Positions 20,988 through 31,310 of a stretch of 64,000 nt of DNA are shown one piece after another. A model generated the notes under the pieces. That model made no database searches and was not told the origin of the DNA. It worked only from the letters and a program-made list of their open reading frames with translations. Position 1 is the first letter of the stretch; the number at the start of each line of letters is the position of its first letter. Position numbers and translations under genes: made by a program. The stretch is from Gordionus sp. m RMFG-2023 (lineage: Eukaryota; Nematomorpha; Gordioida; Chordodea; Parachordodidae): NCBI RefSeq assembly GCF_954871325.1, contig NC_088775.1, positions 37,735,561 to 37,799,560 on the forward strand. The letters run 5' to 3'.

Positions 20988-21872
20988 CAGGGACCTGCAG
21001 GCCCGGCCCTAAGCCCGGCCCGTATTTTAAAATGTACCCGGGCCGGGCCTGAAATTTTTTTTTTCAAAAACCTGGGCCGGGCTGTATTTTTTAAAAAAAT
21101 TTATACAACATGAATTATTATTCGTCAATTAGATATGGTTATAATGATTATATAATGTTTGGTGAAAGTTAACACTAGCTAACACTCATAGTATCTATTA
21201 CCTAAAATAATTATAGTTCCTGTCATGGAATAAATACGCAAAGGATTGAATACATTATTATATAATATATAATATATGTTAAATTTTTTATTAATTAAAA
21301 TATCAGTTTTATTTTTTTTATAAATACAATTAATATAGTATATATTCTCAAAATATTTTTTACACAAATTTTTTATAGTATCAATTTGTAATATACTAAA
21401 TATCTGTTAAGAATAAAATAAAATAAAATATGTAGTAGTGTTGTTAAACGGCTAGTTTTGAGCCGATTTTTAAAAACGGCTAACTCAGTTTTTTATCCAG
21501 AAAAATATTATGCAAGCCTGAAAATTTTGCTCATAGAAGGAGCAAAGGTCTATACATATAGTATCGAAATTTCGAGTCTTAGTCAATATTTTTCTGGCGA
21601 AAATATTGAATTCGCCATTTTTAAAAATCGGCTCAGAACGAGCCGTTTAACAATATTAGCTAATATGCTTCCTTATTAAATGATAATACTCGCCGAAAAT
21701 ATGATAAATGAATTTTTTGTATACCAGGTCGAATATAATTTTAAAAAATTCCGAGCCGGGTCTAAAAATTTTTTTTTAAATATCCGGGCCGGGCATAAAT
21801 TTAAACTTGGGCCGGGCCGAAAATTTTTTAATCCGGGCCAGGCCGTGCAAATGGTACCTCTGCAGGTCTCTG
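20988..21872. mobile_element. GC-rich-ended hAT-like MITE, 885 bp
   Basis: Ends are CAGGGACCTGCAGGCCCGGC and, on the right, the reverse complement CAGAGACCTGCAGAGGTACC. Both sub-ends have repeated GGCCCGG / CCGGGCC phrases. The 8-bp duplication is GCATATAA (20980-20987) versus GTATATAA (21873-21880), 7 of 8. No transposase was recognised inside, so it is non-autonomous. A shorter copy lies at 57242-57535. Confidence 0.75.
21439..21655. mobile_element. Palindromic MITE (TTGTTAAACGGC family), 217 bp
   Basis: Inverted ends are TGTTGTTAAACGGCTAGTTT and, on the right, the reverse complement TATTGTTAAACGGCTCGTTC, with a shared GAGCCGATTTTTAAAAA. A related, more diverged copy lies at 52376-52566 with similar interior text (GCAAGCCTGA..TTTTGCTCAT). 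The outer right part is also present in the 57-kb MITE copy, so it may be an ancestral part of the larger MITE and not a later insertion. Confidence 0.5.
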
Positions 21873-23733
21873 GTATATAATATATACAAATCAACATTTA
21901 TAAAATTTAAATATAGTTAGTTTTGATTATAAAATAATTTATGTAAATACAATAATTTATGTAAATACAATAATTTATGTAAATACAATATTTATGTAAA
22001 TACAATAATTTATGTAATAAAAATAATTATTTATGGTATATGGTAATATTCATTTTTTATTTATTTTTTTGCATTAATAATAAAATTATTTCCATACTAT
22101 CATCCCCAAGTTTAGAGCGACGATCAGAAAGTATAAGTTTTGCTTAACTAAATAATCTCTCAACACTAGCACTTGATAACAAGGCGGCATTTAATTTTAT
22201 AGACTTATTTTTAATATAAGAAAATTTATCAAAAATACTCATTTGTATTTTCAGATTTAAAAAACGCTTCTATGAGATTTTCTATTATATTAGTATCCTT
22301 TATTTCAAAAAAATTATCAGTGGATGTCGTTTTTGTGGTTGTAACTAGTTCATCTTTGTTTGGTATGAGACTATTCAGCGTAACCATGAGCCTATCACGT
22401 TAATCTTTAGCATCATCGGAATTGATATATGGTCAGTTTAGTTTAAAATTGGGATGAATCATAAATTTTATTTACAAGTACAACGTATGTCTGGCATTCT
22501 ATTATCCTTTTGAGGATTAATGCTACAGATCTTCTTTTTAAAGTCTTAGGGCCTAGCCAATGGCTTGTGATTCGCAAATAAGCTCTAAAAATATTAATAT
22601 CAGATCAATTTATAAATATAAATAAATTTTTACCTTCTGCTATGTGTCCAAATATCTACCAAGGTACATATATAGGATATCTCTGACAACTCTGCTATTA
22701 GAGCATCTTTCATCACTTAAAAGTTATCTGCTATCTTAATCATAGTATCTGGTGTGGTGACATAAAAGTTTTAATCATCATGATAAATGATGGATTATCA
22801 ACCAAGGACATTGGCTGAGCTGTATCAATTATAAAATCGACAATGACTTTATCAGTCAGTATCTGAGAAATATTGGCATGTGCAATATTATTAATCAATT
22901 TAGCTTTAATTGAATTGGTCTTTTTCGATGTATATAACGATGTTTTTATATTTCTTTAAAATTGTTGGCATGAACATTCTTATAAAATAAATACTATTAT
23001 AATTTAAAAATGGCAATTACCTTTAGGTGTTATTTGAAGTTATAGCTACTATAATTTTTAAACACAATTATACTTGTTTTTTAAGTACATTTTCATTATT
23101 AAATTAAGCTATTTTTAGAGCTTTCGATACTATTAATATATATTTTTAGTGATTTTACATTTTTGTAGTTGTTTTAATATTTTAGTGTTTTATCTCTTTT
23201 TTTAAATTATACCAATATCAATATTATCAAAATAAAATTTTAAAAAATTGAGGATATATTTTTTTACATTTTAAACAAATAAATTTGTAGCCACTTTTAG
23301 TTTTTACATTAATTTAAAAATATTTTTCAAATTTTAGAAACGAATTATTTGTATTATTGTTTTCACGAAAATTTTCATCCAGGGTACCTTCCATTTCATT
23401 AATATCAAAATTGTCTGACTCATTTACATCGATTTGGATATCCATTTGCGATGAAATTTTGAATAATTTACACCAGATGATTTAGGTTTATAATACAAAT
23501 TGAAAATATAAATTTCAATTTCAAAATTAAATAATGATAAAAATTATAATTAATTATGATATTATATTTAAATTTCCATGTTTATAGTTACATTCATTAT
23601 ATTTTTAAAAAGTAGCTAAGTAGCGCGCTAAAAAAATTAATAATTGGAGAAAAAGTAGCCTGCTATTAGCTATCGCTACCAAAAAAGATAGCGTAATACA
23701 GTAGCGCGCTACTTTAACAACTTTGGTAGCTAC

Positions 23734-24100
23734 ATTGTTGTACAAGTTGTTAAAGAATCATATAAGATTTGAATGGGAAAAAGAATAAGATGCAAATTTT
23801 GAAATACTTAAAATAAAGATGGTAGATAAACCTATTCTAAATTGTTTTATCGAAGATTTAGATATTATACTAGTAGTGGATGCATCGAAGGTATAGGAGG
23901 AGTCTTGTTGCAAACGATTGATAATGTTGAGAAACCTATCTTATTTTTATCCAAACGGTTTAATAGCACTGAAAGAAATTAATCAACAATCAAAAAGGAA
24001 GCTTTAGCAGTTAAGTTTGGATTAACAAAGTGTAAAGAATTTCTGAATGGAAGGAGCTTTTTATTATACACGGATCGCAAGCCGTATCTTGGTAGATGCA
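23734..24100 (+). pseudogene. Gypsy-C RNase H
   Basis: Gypsy text resumes immediately after the hAT duplication (LYKLLKNHIRFEWEK), then NCFIEDLDIILVVDAS, KEALAVKFGLTKC and LLYTDRKP. It is continuous in homology with the gypsy sequence before 20829, confirming the insertion model. It is a fossil. Confidence 0.65.
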
Positions 24101-24129
24101 TGGATAGATTGTCGGCATGTTTAAGGTTT

Positions 24130-24754
24130 GTACCAATATGGGATTGATATTTATATTGCTGAGGCTAGTGGGAGAGACTGAATATCTATGGAATCTTTAT
24201 TCAACTTCGATCAAATCCAAAATAATAATCAAAATATCGTCTGTAAATTCTTTTATTAAATTAATAATCAAAATATCATCGGTCTATAAGAAAGGTTAGA
24301 ATAAAATGATACTAAATCAGACTAATATCCTCGTTAGAACTAAAATGATACTAAATCAGACTAATATCCTCGATTATATATATTTTTCTATAATATTCGT
24401 CAAATCAGAAAAGTTAGAACTAAAATGATACTAAATCTTTATTAAATAATAAGTTAAAAATATAATCAAACTAAATTTAAAAAAATTAAAATAATCAAAA
24501 ATTAAAATTAAAAATTATAATTAAGTTCGTAAAATCATGATCTCTCCCTATACAAATATCCTCGAATATATATATACTTTTCTATAATATTCATTTACAT
24601 AATGTTTTACAAACAAACTGAAAAAAATCTTGAACTTTCTTTAATTTGAATAATCATTCTTTTTTATTCATCTTTCTTTAAATCATTTGCATTCGAAATT
24701 TAATTCTTTTTTCTTGAGTAGATTTGAATATCTTTTTGGTTTAACAATTACAAC
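24130..24754. mobile_element. Unclassified 625-bp insertion within gypsy-C integrase
   Basis: Compared with gypsy-B, integrase homology is interrupted here. AAGGTTT flanks both sides (24123-24129 and 24755-24761), which could be a 7-bp target duplication. Inside are two adjacent copies of a repeat of about 43 bp (TAAAATGATACTAAATCAGA, 24302-24380) and a third partial copy at 24418. There is no transposase text and no clear inverted ends. Confidence 0.35.
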
Positions 24755-24759
24755 AAGGT

Positions 24760-25290
24760 TTATCCACAAAAGTAGCTTTGGGATAAGACTAAAGAATTTG
24801 TAGGTATATGGATTAATGAAAACTTGAGTATCAGATGGAGGTCCAGCTTTATAAGGTAAAGCATTTGGTAAATTTCATAATAGATGAAAGATTCAGCATT
24901 TATTTCCACCCCCACATTGCCCAAGGAGCAATGAGCAAGCTGAACGCATGATAGCGATAGTTAAGTGGTTAAATAAAATATGGAGAAGGAAAATGGTGGT
25001 TATCATTGTTAGCATACAACAATACTAAGACGTCTAAAGGAAGATCTCCATCTGAAATATTTTTAGGAAGAAAAAAGAGATCTGAATTAGATTTTCTAAA
25101 GTAAAAGATAATACCGAGAGAGTAAATAAATATTGAGAAATTTTCAATAGGAAGGCTTGTTAGGGTATTGTTGTTTGATAGGCCTATTAAATGGGGGAAG
25201 GGTGTATTAAGGAAAAATATAGGAAGAAATTGTAGAAATTGAAGGCCAGCGAGGTACATGGCCGTGACATGTGAAACAGATGCGACCGAG
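24760..25290 (+). pseudogene. Gypsy-C integrase, core and C-terminal part
   Basis: Recognised pieces are TKVALG, SDGGPAL-like text (24835-24855), a NEQAERM-like stretch near 24930, KRRKMVVIIV, TSKGRSPSEIFLGRKK and a tail near 25140-25280 (GRLVRVLLFD, PIKWGKGV, GQRGTWP). The order and text parallel gypsy-B 8610-9060. It is a broken fossil. Confidence 0.6.
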
Positions 25291-25314
25291 AATAGAGAGT
25301 AATTTAAACAAGAA

Positions 25315-25470
25315 TTAGAAGTTTTTTTTGGAAAGACAAATTTTGGGATGAAAGCAAAATTTGATGATATTGAAAAACGAAATTTAGGGATGAAAGCAAA
25401 GTTTGATGTTATTAAAAAAAGAGAAATGTTGAGATGAAAGCAAAACCATAGAGTTTGATGTTTTTTGGAA
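25315..25470 (+). repeat. Tandem repeat of about 50-60 bp in the gypsy-C 3' spacer
   Basis: Three degenerate units contain GGATGAAAGCAAAATTTGAT (about 25351, 25398 and 25432). They lie between integrase and the 3' ORF, in the same relative place as the roughly 60-bp repeats of gypsy-B. Confidence 0.55.
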
Positions 25471-25559
25471 AAACGGAACGAATGACTCTAAGACAGAAGA
25501 ATAAACGGAGGGAAGGGTTAACTTTATATGCAATAGTAATTTTTTTTAGATATCTACTT

Positions 25560-25830
25560 ATAACTCGAGTGGGAAATTATATCATTCGTATAGAAATATG
25601 TCCAATAGATGGATCAATAATCTCAAGGAACTGGTAAAGTTTAGCAAAGGAAGAAGTGACTAGACTATATGGAGAAATGTCAAATGATATGAGAAGGGAG
25701 ACACCACAAAGGTACGACCGAACGGCAAGAATGTTTCCTTATGGTCAGCCTAGACCAAGACAATATTGGGCTTGTGGGGGTGATCATCTGATGAAATATG
25801 AATCAAATCATGACCGTCAATAATGAGACA
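25560..25830 (+). pseudogene. Gypsy-C 3' ORF segment, zinc-knuckle-like
   Basis: The text includes GSIISRNW, LAKEEVTRLYGEMS and a Cys/His-type block WACGGDHLMKY. It is homologous by position and by the pattern IIS..(W)..LA.EA to gypsy-D 35846-35553, and to the gypsy-B arm. It follows integrase and precedes the purine tract AAGGGAAGGG (25906-25915). It is a fossil, and its function in the family is unknown. Confidence 0.5.
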
Positions 25831-25915
25831 ATGATGATATAGAATGAGGTTCCAAGATTGTTGAATCAAATGGAGATGAATCATGTTTCCTAGATGAAGG
25901 TATTTAAGGGAAGGG

Positions 25916-26148
25916 ATTTGGATGTGAAGGAGAAAGAAAAAATTTGAATATATTATTTTGATGAATTTAATTTATAAAATTATTTAGTATGCAAATGTGA
26001 TGTTATATAAAAGTCGAGAAAATCTATAAAAAATTCGTTGTTTTTTTGTTTGTTTTAAAAAGATATTCTTTTTATATTTCGTTAAAATAAATTGTTATAT
26101 AAATTAAATAGTTTAATTGATCAGGTTAACTAGTTGATATTTAATACA
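25916..26148 (+). repeat. Gypsy-C 3' LTR
   Basis: Direct repeat of 16814-17062 (GATGTGAAGGAGAAAGAAAA to TTTAATACA). It is immediately preceded by a purine-rich tract. Confidence 0.75.
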
Positions 26149-26153
26149 TTGGT

Positions 26154-26490
26154 GATAGCTGGTTCAGACTTGGGGATGATAATATATAATTATTAAAATG
26201 TAGCAAAATAAATATTACCATTACATATTTTTATTATAATAATTTTAGCCATTTTTTTATATAAATTTATTTATAATCAATAACTATTTAAATATTTATT
26301 AATGTTGATTTCAATATACATTATATACATAATAAACAAACAATAAAACAAATTTATTTGTAAAAAAAATTTATAAGACTAGTTACTTTTTAAAACGATA
26401 GCTAAATAACGCGTCATTTTTTGATAAGTAATGGCTGGTAGGAGTCGCCTATTTTTTAACGAATAATAGCGTGATATTTTTAAAATTAAT
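26154..26490 (+). mobile_element. hAT remnant, right piece after gypsy-C
   Basis: Resumes hAT C-terminal coding text (LGDDN) broken off at 16813. It is followed by an AT-rich 3' region and a degraded end (GTTACTTTTTAAAACGATAG, TTTAACGAATAATAGCG, TTTAACAA near 26487). The family is that of 20837-23725 and 43538-44748. Confidence 0.6.
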
Positions 26491-27480
26491 GTTTAACAAA
26501 TGAATTTGCATTTAGACGAGAGGATTTAATCTGTCATGTAAGGTAAGAATTATACACAAACTAAGGTAGCCCGGGAAAGTTTATTGGAATTATGAGGTTC
26601 GAAAAATTCATACTATGCGACACGATGTTAAGAAAAGAGAAGAACATTTCATAACGTATATATCAGGAGAGGTAGCAAGTGTAGTTGATTCTGGTGCTGT
26701 TGAGATCCTAAGACAGGAAATGTATAAGAAACATAAAATCAAACTCAACAATTGCAGATAATTGATTAAATATATGAAATACTCTTTAAGATCGCACAAA
26801 AACAACTTGCAGAATGGCTAAAGTGTATTCAAGGCACTTGCAAAAATGGTAGTGGGTCAGGTCAATAGCAACTTTACTATAAGGGGGAAAATTCTATGAA
26901 ATATGAGTCAAATCTAAGGATCCAAGAGACCAAACCAATTATATATTGACTTAAATGCACAAATAAAGCATTTAAAATCATTATGAAATCTAAAAGATAG
27001 ATTGAAGAATTTGTGTATTGAATGAAAGACGCGCTAGTGTTTTTAAGTAAGCTAAGGTAGTGAGGTTGAAGTCAAAGTAGAAAAATTCTACAGATAAATC
27101 GCGTAAAAATTTATTTAGAAAATATAGAAAATCAATGAAAACGAAAAAAAGTTATAAAATAGGATACAGGGAGAATTAGTATAGGTTCTTCGTGAAAATG
27201 GTGGTATCAACGAGTGGTTAGTAAAACCATTGTCTTTATATAGCCATACTATTAAATATAAAATTATAATCATCATCATACCCAAGGGAAGGTCATTTTA
27301 TAATTAGATTATCAAAATATATAAATATTAATTTTTATCATAAAATATTTTTTTAACTTATACACATTAATTTATAATAAAAAAGTCAAATAAATAGATA
27401 ATATAAATAATGTGTTTTCCCTAATAACAAAATTTAATTTGTGTTCTAATACCAAATACATTAATACAAATATTTACTAT
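26491..27480 (+). pseudogene. Decayed retroelement scrap with protease-like motif
   Basis: An open stretch near 26620-26760 reads ISGEVASVVDSGAVEILR. DSGA after a hydrophobic run resembles the retropepsin active site. Nothing else in this kilobase is recognisable, and 27250-27480 is simple AT-rich DNA. The family is unknown. The motif alone could be chance. Confidence 0.3.
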
Positions 27481-27484
27481 CTCC

Positions 27485-27800
27485 AGTAGATGAGACACAG
27501 AGCTTCGATGAATGTAGGTTTACAACAAGGTTCTAGCCCTCTATTATTTAACGTAATTATTAATAAAGTAACAAAAAAAATAAGTCAAGGCTAACGTAGG
27601 AAATTTTGTACTCTGGTTATCTAGAACTAATGCTGAACCAAGCGAGCTGATAGATAGACTAGTCATTGGAGATCTGGAAGCTAAGGTTCTAAAAAATAAG
27701 TTATTTAATTAACTTTAAACATATCAGATGTATTTGATAGAAAACTTTGGAGAGCTCAGGCAGCAAAAACAAAGCCTAACCCTTTGCAAAGAAAAAAAAC
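27485..27800 (+). mobile_element. LINE reverse-transcriptase scrap
   Basis: Reads MNVGLQQGSSPLLFNVIINK near 27509-27568, matching the non-LTR RT motif around (V)GLxQGSxLSPLLFN. An in-frame stop follows shortly (SQG then TAA). Later text (TNAEPSELIDRLVIGDLEAK, in another frame) is compatible with LINE C-terminal RT sequence. The 5' part is absent. Confidence 0.5.
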
Positions 27801-28088
27801 AGATAACGATAATATTCAGCGATAACATGATGTGAAAATGAAATATTTCACATTACCCTGATTTTTTTTAAACTTTCTTTCCAAACAAAGAAAGAATATG
27901 CAGGAACTAAAACAATATTTTTTGGCCATGGGTCGATGTGTGTAATGACATTTTTTTATTTCAGGAACCTCTGGGTAAATTCTTTTTTTTTAAAAATATC
28001 TATGGGGGTGGGCATTTTTAATTTCAAGACTAAATGTTGATAATTTTATGACCTGGCCCGGACTTTTCAAAATTTCGTTGTTATTTTA
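27801..28088. other. AT-rich DNA
   Basis: Nothing recognised up to the TA duplication of the Tc1/mariner copy. Confidence 0.5.
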
Positions 28089-28090
28089 TA

Positions 28091-29006
28091 GGGTAAATTA
28101 TTTTAAAAAAACAAACAATTAAAATAAAATAACAATATGTTTTTTTATTTTTGCACAACCCTCAAAAAATAAATGACAATCAAATATATAATATATAACA
28201 AAACAGATTTAAAAAATACATTAAAAATTGGATATTTTAATTTTCGTTTTTTCTTTATATATATATTCTCCTTTTTCTAAATTCCTTTAAAATATATTTC
28301 AATATAAATTATATTTTTATAAATTTACCTTAATTCATTGGTTGTCCTCGATAACCAATCTCCAAAAATTGATGCATTTTATTATAATAATTTGAAAAAT
28401 CAAAAGGAATAGTAAATTCATTAAGAATTGATGTTACATTATTAATTATTTCGTTTCGAGTATTTGGTCGGAAATTGATCGACCTATATTTGTTTTTTAA
28501 CACTCCAAAAAAATTTTCTATCGGGTTTAGTTGCGGCGAATAGGGTGGCAAATATTCTATTCACGCTCTAAAACAATCAATGAGGTGGCTTTTATGGATG
28601 GATGCATTGTCCATAACAATAACTGCATCACTCGGTAAAATATTAATTAGTGCATTCATATAGAATCACCACTTACAGATGAAGAATTGATCATATGGAA
28701 ATTATTTATAATATTAGGTATTGAATTTGAATTAGATAAAACAGGATCAGGATTTAATGTAAATGAATTTGTATTACTAGATAAAATTTGTCGTATATTA
28801 AACGAAAAAAATATTAAACTCTATTTTATAAAAAAAATTAAGTTATATAAAAATTGTAAATGCAAAAAAATTACCGTATGTATTTTTTAAATCTGTTTTG
28901 TTATATATTATATATTTGAGTCATTTATTTTTTGAGGGTTGTGCAAAAATAAAAAAACATATTGTTATTTCATTTTAATTGTTTGTTTTTTTTAAATAAT
29001 TTACCC
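28091..29006 (-). mobile_element. Tc1/mariner-type transposon, internally shortened
   Basis: Long inverted ends of about 145 bp (28091-28235 and 28864-29006), near-identical, start GGGTAAATTATTTTAAAAAA and include TTTTTGCACAACCCTCAAAA. TA dinucleotides flank both sides (28089-28090, 29007-29008), the family's target duplication. Total length is 916 bp, too short for a full transposase gene plus ends. Confidence 0.85.
28330..28670 (-). pseudogene. Tc1/mariner (IS630-type) transposase, C-terminal part
   Basis: The minus strand reads AVIVMDNASIHKSHLIDCF (second catalytic Asp in VMDN), then one in-frame stop near 28560, then LPPYSPQLNPIENFFGVLKN (third catalytic acid, Glu of PIEN). The spacing is about 30 residues, close to DDE/D enzymes of this superfamily. 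It ends at 28330 inside the element, just inward of the left inverted repeat. The N-terminal DNA-binding domain and first Asp were not found. The plus-strand ORF 28687-28890 is not supported as a gene. Confidence 0.8.
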
Positions 29007-29740
29007 TATATAATAATTTTAGCTATATTTAGAAAAATGTTTTAAATGAAAATTAAAAATATGAGCAGTAAATGAATGTTCCATTACACGATTCTCAAGA
29101 ATTTTCTAATTAATTGATAAAATTTTAATTAATTTCACTCCCCCCTCCCATAAGATTTTTTAAAATTTAAGCCCACTCCAGGTTGGTTATAATTAAGACC
29201 GGGTTTAGGGCTTGTGGGTCTTTCTTTACAAGAAAATTATATGGTAAATAGGGATATGATAAACAAATATTACTGAGTGGTTGTGAGTCTTTTATATTAA
29301 AAGGCAAGATAGATAAAAATCTGTTTTTTTCACCATCAGATAATGAATATTTGTCAATATTTTTTAATATAATTTTCAAGAAATGGGTTCTCATTGAAGC
29401 TGCAGAATGGCAAGTAATCTAAAACTCATCAAAATAATTTAATCTAATATAAAAATACTTTTTTAATTTGCATTTCTTCCCACATTTCATTACCACTAAT
29501 AAATATAAATTTATTATGTGTGTTTATATAATTAATCATATCCATATCTTCTTCATAACTATAAGCCTTCCTAATAAAAATCTTACATTATAGAAATATT
29601 ATAGAAAAATAAAACTAATAATGAAAATAATAATTTATCATAATAAACAGTTAGTTGAATTAAAAAAACCATTTAATTAGTCCAAATTATATAAAATAAA
29701 AATATTTATATTATTTATAACAAGTGATCATACAATATGA
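29007..29740 (-). other. Unassigned DNA with a 75-codon minus-strand ORF
   Basis: Frame 29394-29167 (start MRTHFLKIILKNIDKYSLSD) has protein-like composition but no recognised relatives. It lies downstream, on the same strand, of the hAT C-terminal scrap at 29960-29750, so it may be transposon 3' sequence. Confidence 0.3.
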
Positions 29741-29749
29741 AAACTTTGT

Positions 29750-29960
29750 TTTTTTAAATTAAATACCCAATTATTAATTAACCATTGGATTTTAATTTTT
29801 GTTTCTATTTCTACAATAAGTTTTTATTCTTTTTAACATAGAAATTCTTGCCATACACTTGTGGTTGTTTGAACCATTGGCAAGATAAATTTGCATGATT
29901 TTGAAATTTCACAAATCGGCATTTATATTTTTCTAGCAATGTGTTATTTTTTCAACTATA
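29750..29960 (-). mobile_element. Scrap of TTF/ZMYM1-like hAT transposase, C-terminus
   Basis: On the minus strand SKSCKFILPMVQTTTS and KRIKTYCRNRN align, base by base, with 34760-34560 (CKFILTLASTTASA, LKRIKYY). It is decayed with frameshifts and is a second copy of the element at 42.05-34.56 kb. Confidence 0.5.
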
Positions 29961-30354
29961 AATCATTTTTGAGCGCGCTTTTTTTATTTAAAATTTTTGA
30001 TTTTAACTGGAAATGTATTGCATATTGTTTGAAATACCTACCCTATAAATTTTAAACGATTTTGTCATAAACTTTTAAACTTGTTATAATTTATATTCGT
30101 TTTTCTATAGATTTTTTATATAAACAAATTATAAATGACTCACGGCAAAATTGTCGGATATTCATAAGATAAGTATTCTAAGCATGCTGGATTACATTTT
30201 CAGTAATTGGATTTTTAAATTTTAAAAAACGTATATTCAATTTGAATTAAAGGAATAATTGTTTTTTTTTAAATATTATACAATATTTGATTTTTATTTT
30301 GCAGTGATAAAGAACATGTGATCAGTTATTAACGAAATTGTAATATATATTAAT
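29961..30354. other. AT-rich DNA
   Basis: No feature recognised. Confidence 0.5.
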
Positions 30355-30358
30355 TTAA

Positions 30359-31310
30359 CCCTCTATTGCGCGACATATCAATAAATGATATAATTTTTTT
30401 AAAAAACTTATTTTTGTCTTTAAAGGGCCCTTAATAAACTAAAAAAAAATTTTTAACCGTAAAAAAAATTTCAGTGTGTATTTAAATACACTTTTTCAAT
30501 TTCAAACCCATTACAAAATAAAGAAATATAATTTTATTATTTGATAAATAATAAAAACAAATTTATATTAATTTTCATGAAATAATTTAAAGCAATCGTT
30601 TTTTATAGTAAAACATAACGAAAAACCATATTTGGTACAAATCACTTTCGTAACCAATTTATACCCAGGGTTTGCATCGTGCCTTTTTACTATATTTTGG
30701 CCAATGTGCTATTAAATCCTGTCTTATTTCTTTTGCGTAATAAGACTTGTCGACCCTTTGCGATTTTTCTTTATATTTGGTGTAAATTGATATTCGTTTT
30801 TTTACGCTAGAGTTTATATTTTTGCTACATTTACTGCTGCTATTGAAATTTTAAATGTTATGGCATCTGTTCTTTTACCGGTACCTTTAAATACAAAATC
30901 TCGCCTATACATTAACCAAGATCTATGAGCATCATATCAAGTGTATGGAATATTATACGGTGATACCATTTACGTGATCTTATGTGAATACACGCTCCAT
31001 CTTTTAGAATTCATTTTCAGTTGGAAGGCATAAATTCTATTAGCTCTCGCTGTAGCAATACTCCATTTTGGGATACTAATACTTGAAGTTCGAACCAATT
31101 ATCAAAATACAATTTAAAATTGGAATGTAGTGGTACCAATAGTTGAAATACCGCATTTCCGCTAGATTCTACATCTGCTGATCTTGAATCAATAATTTCC
31201 TCATCTAATGAACCACTAAGGTTAGAATCAGAACTATATTCTGGAATACAATATATTTTGACTATAGAGAGCAAATAAAGAACATATGATAATATAAAAA
31301 AAATAATCAA
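30359..31310 (-). mobile_element. piggyBac transposon remnant (C-terminal half)
   Basis: The transposase is on the minus strand. The frame 31310-31017 reads NAVFQLLVPLHSNFKLYFDN then WFELQVLVSQNGVLL, matching piggyBac text around YKLYFDNWFTS. Downstream pieces in shifted frames (KWYHRIIFHTLDMMLID near 30975-30930, and a Cys-rich tail near 30690-30600) match the C-terminal region of the family. The 3' boundary is visible: TTAA at 30355-30358 followed by CCCTCTATTGCG, the family's target site and end type. The opposite end was not found, so the copy is 5'-truncated. At least three frameshifts or stops are present. Confidence 0.7.

Larger units (their letters stand above)
20837..23725 (-). mobile_element. 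hAT transposon (GCGC-end family) inserted in gypsy-C pol
   Basis: Ends are CAGTGTTAATAAACCCTACC (left) and, on the right, the reverse complement CAAAGTTGTTAAAGTAGCGC. The 8-bp target duplication is ATAGCTAC (20829-20836) versus GTAGCTAC (23726-23733), 7 of 8. Transposase is on the minus strand. A BED zinc-finger-like block (FICLKCKK) lies near 23290-23270, the motif AQPMSLVDNPSF near 22820-22785, and the C-terminal dimerisation region (SSASVERLFS, AKLILSDRRSKLGDD) near 22180-22100. The reading frame is interrupted. The 20988-21872 part is a later insertion. It shares ends and motifs with 43538-44748. Confidence 0.8.
16814..26148 (+). mobile_element. Gypsy-C: Ty3/gypsy element carrying nested insertions (broken)
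   Basis: LTR-like direct repeats lie at 16814-17062 and 25916-26148. The target duplication is TTAGT (16809-16813) versus TTGGT (26149-26153), 4 of 5 bases. Parts in order are a primer-site candidate, a zinc knuckle and protease (17750-18300), RT (about 20150-20690), RNase H (23740-24100), integrase (24100-25280), spacer repeats, a 3' zinc-knuckle-like ORF (25560-25830), a purine tract and the LTR. The nested insertions are a MITE, two hAT copies and an unclassified 625-bp piece. Without them the element is about 4.5 kb. The LTRs are visibly more diverged than those of gypsy-A, so it is older. It is broken many times. Confidence 0.75.

Noticed and set aside
28687-28890. 67-codon plus-strand ORF inside the Tc1/mariner copy
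   Set aside because: It lies opposite the transposase strand and runs into the right inverted repeat. It has no recognised motif.
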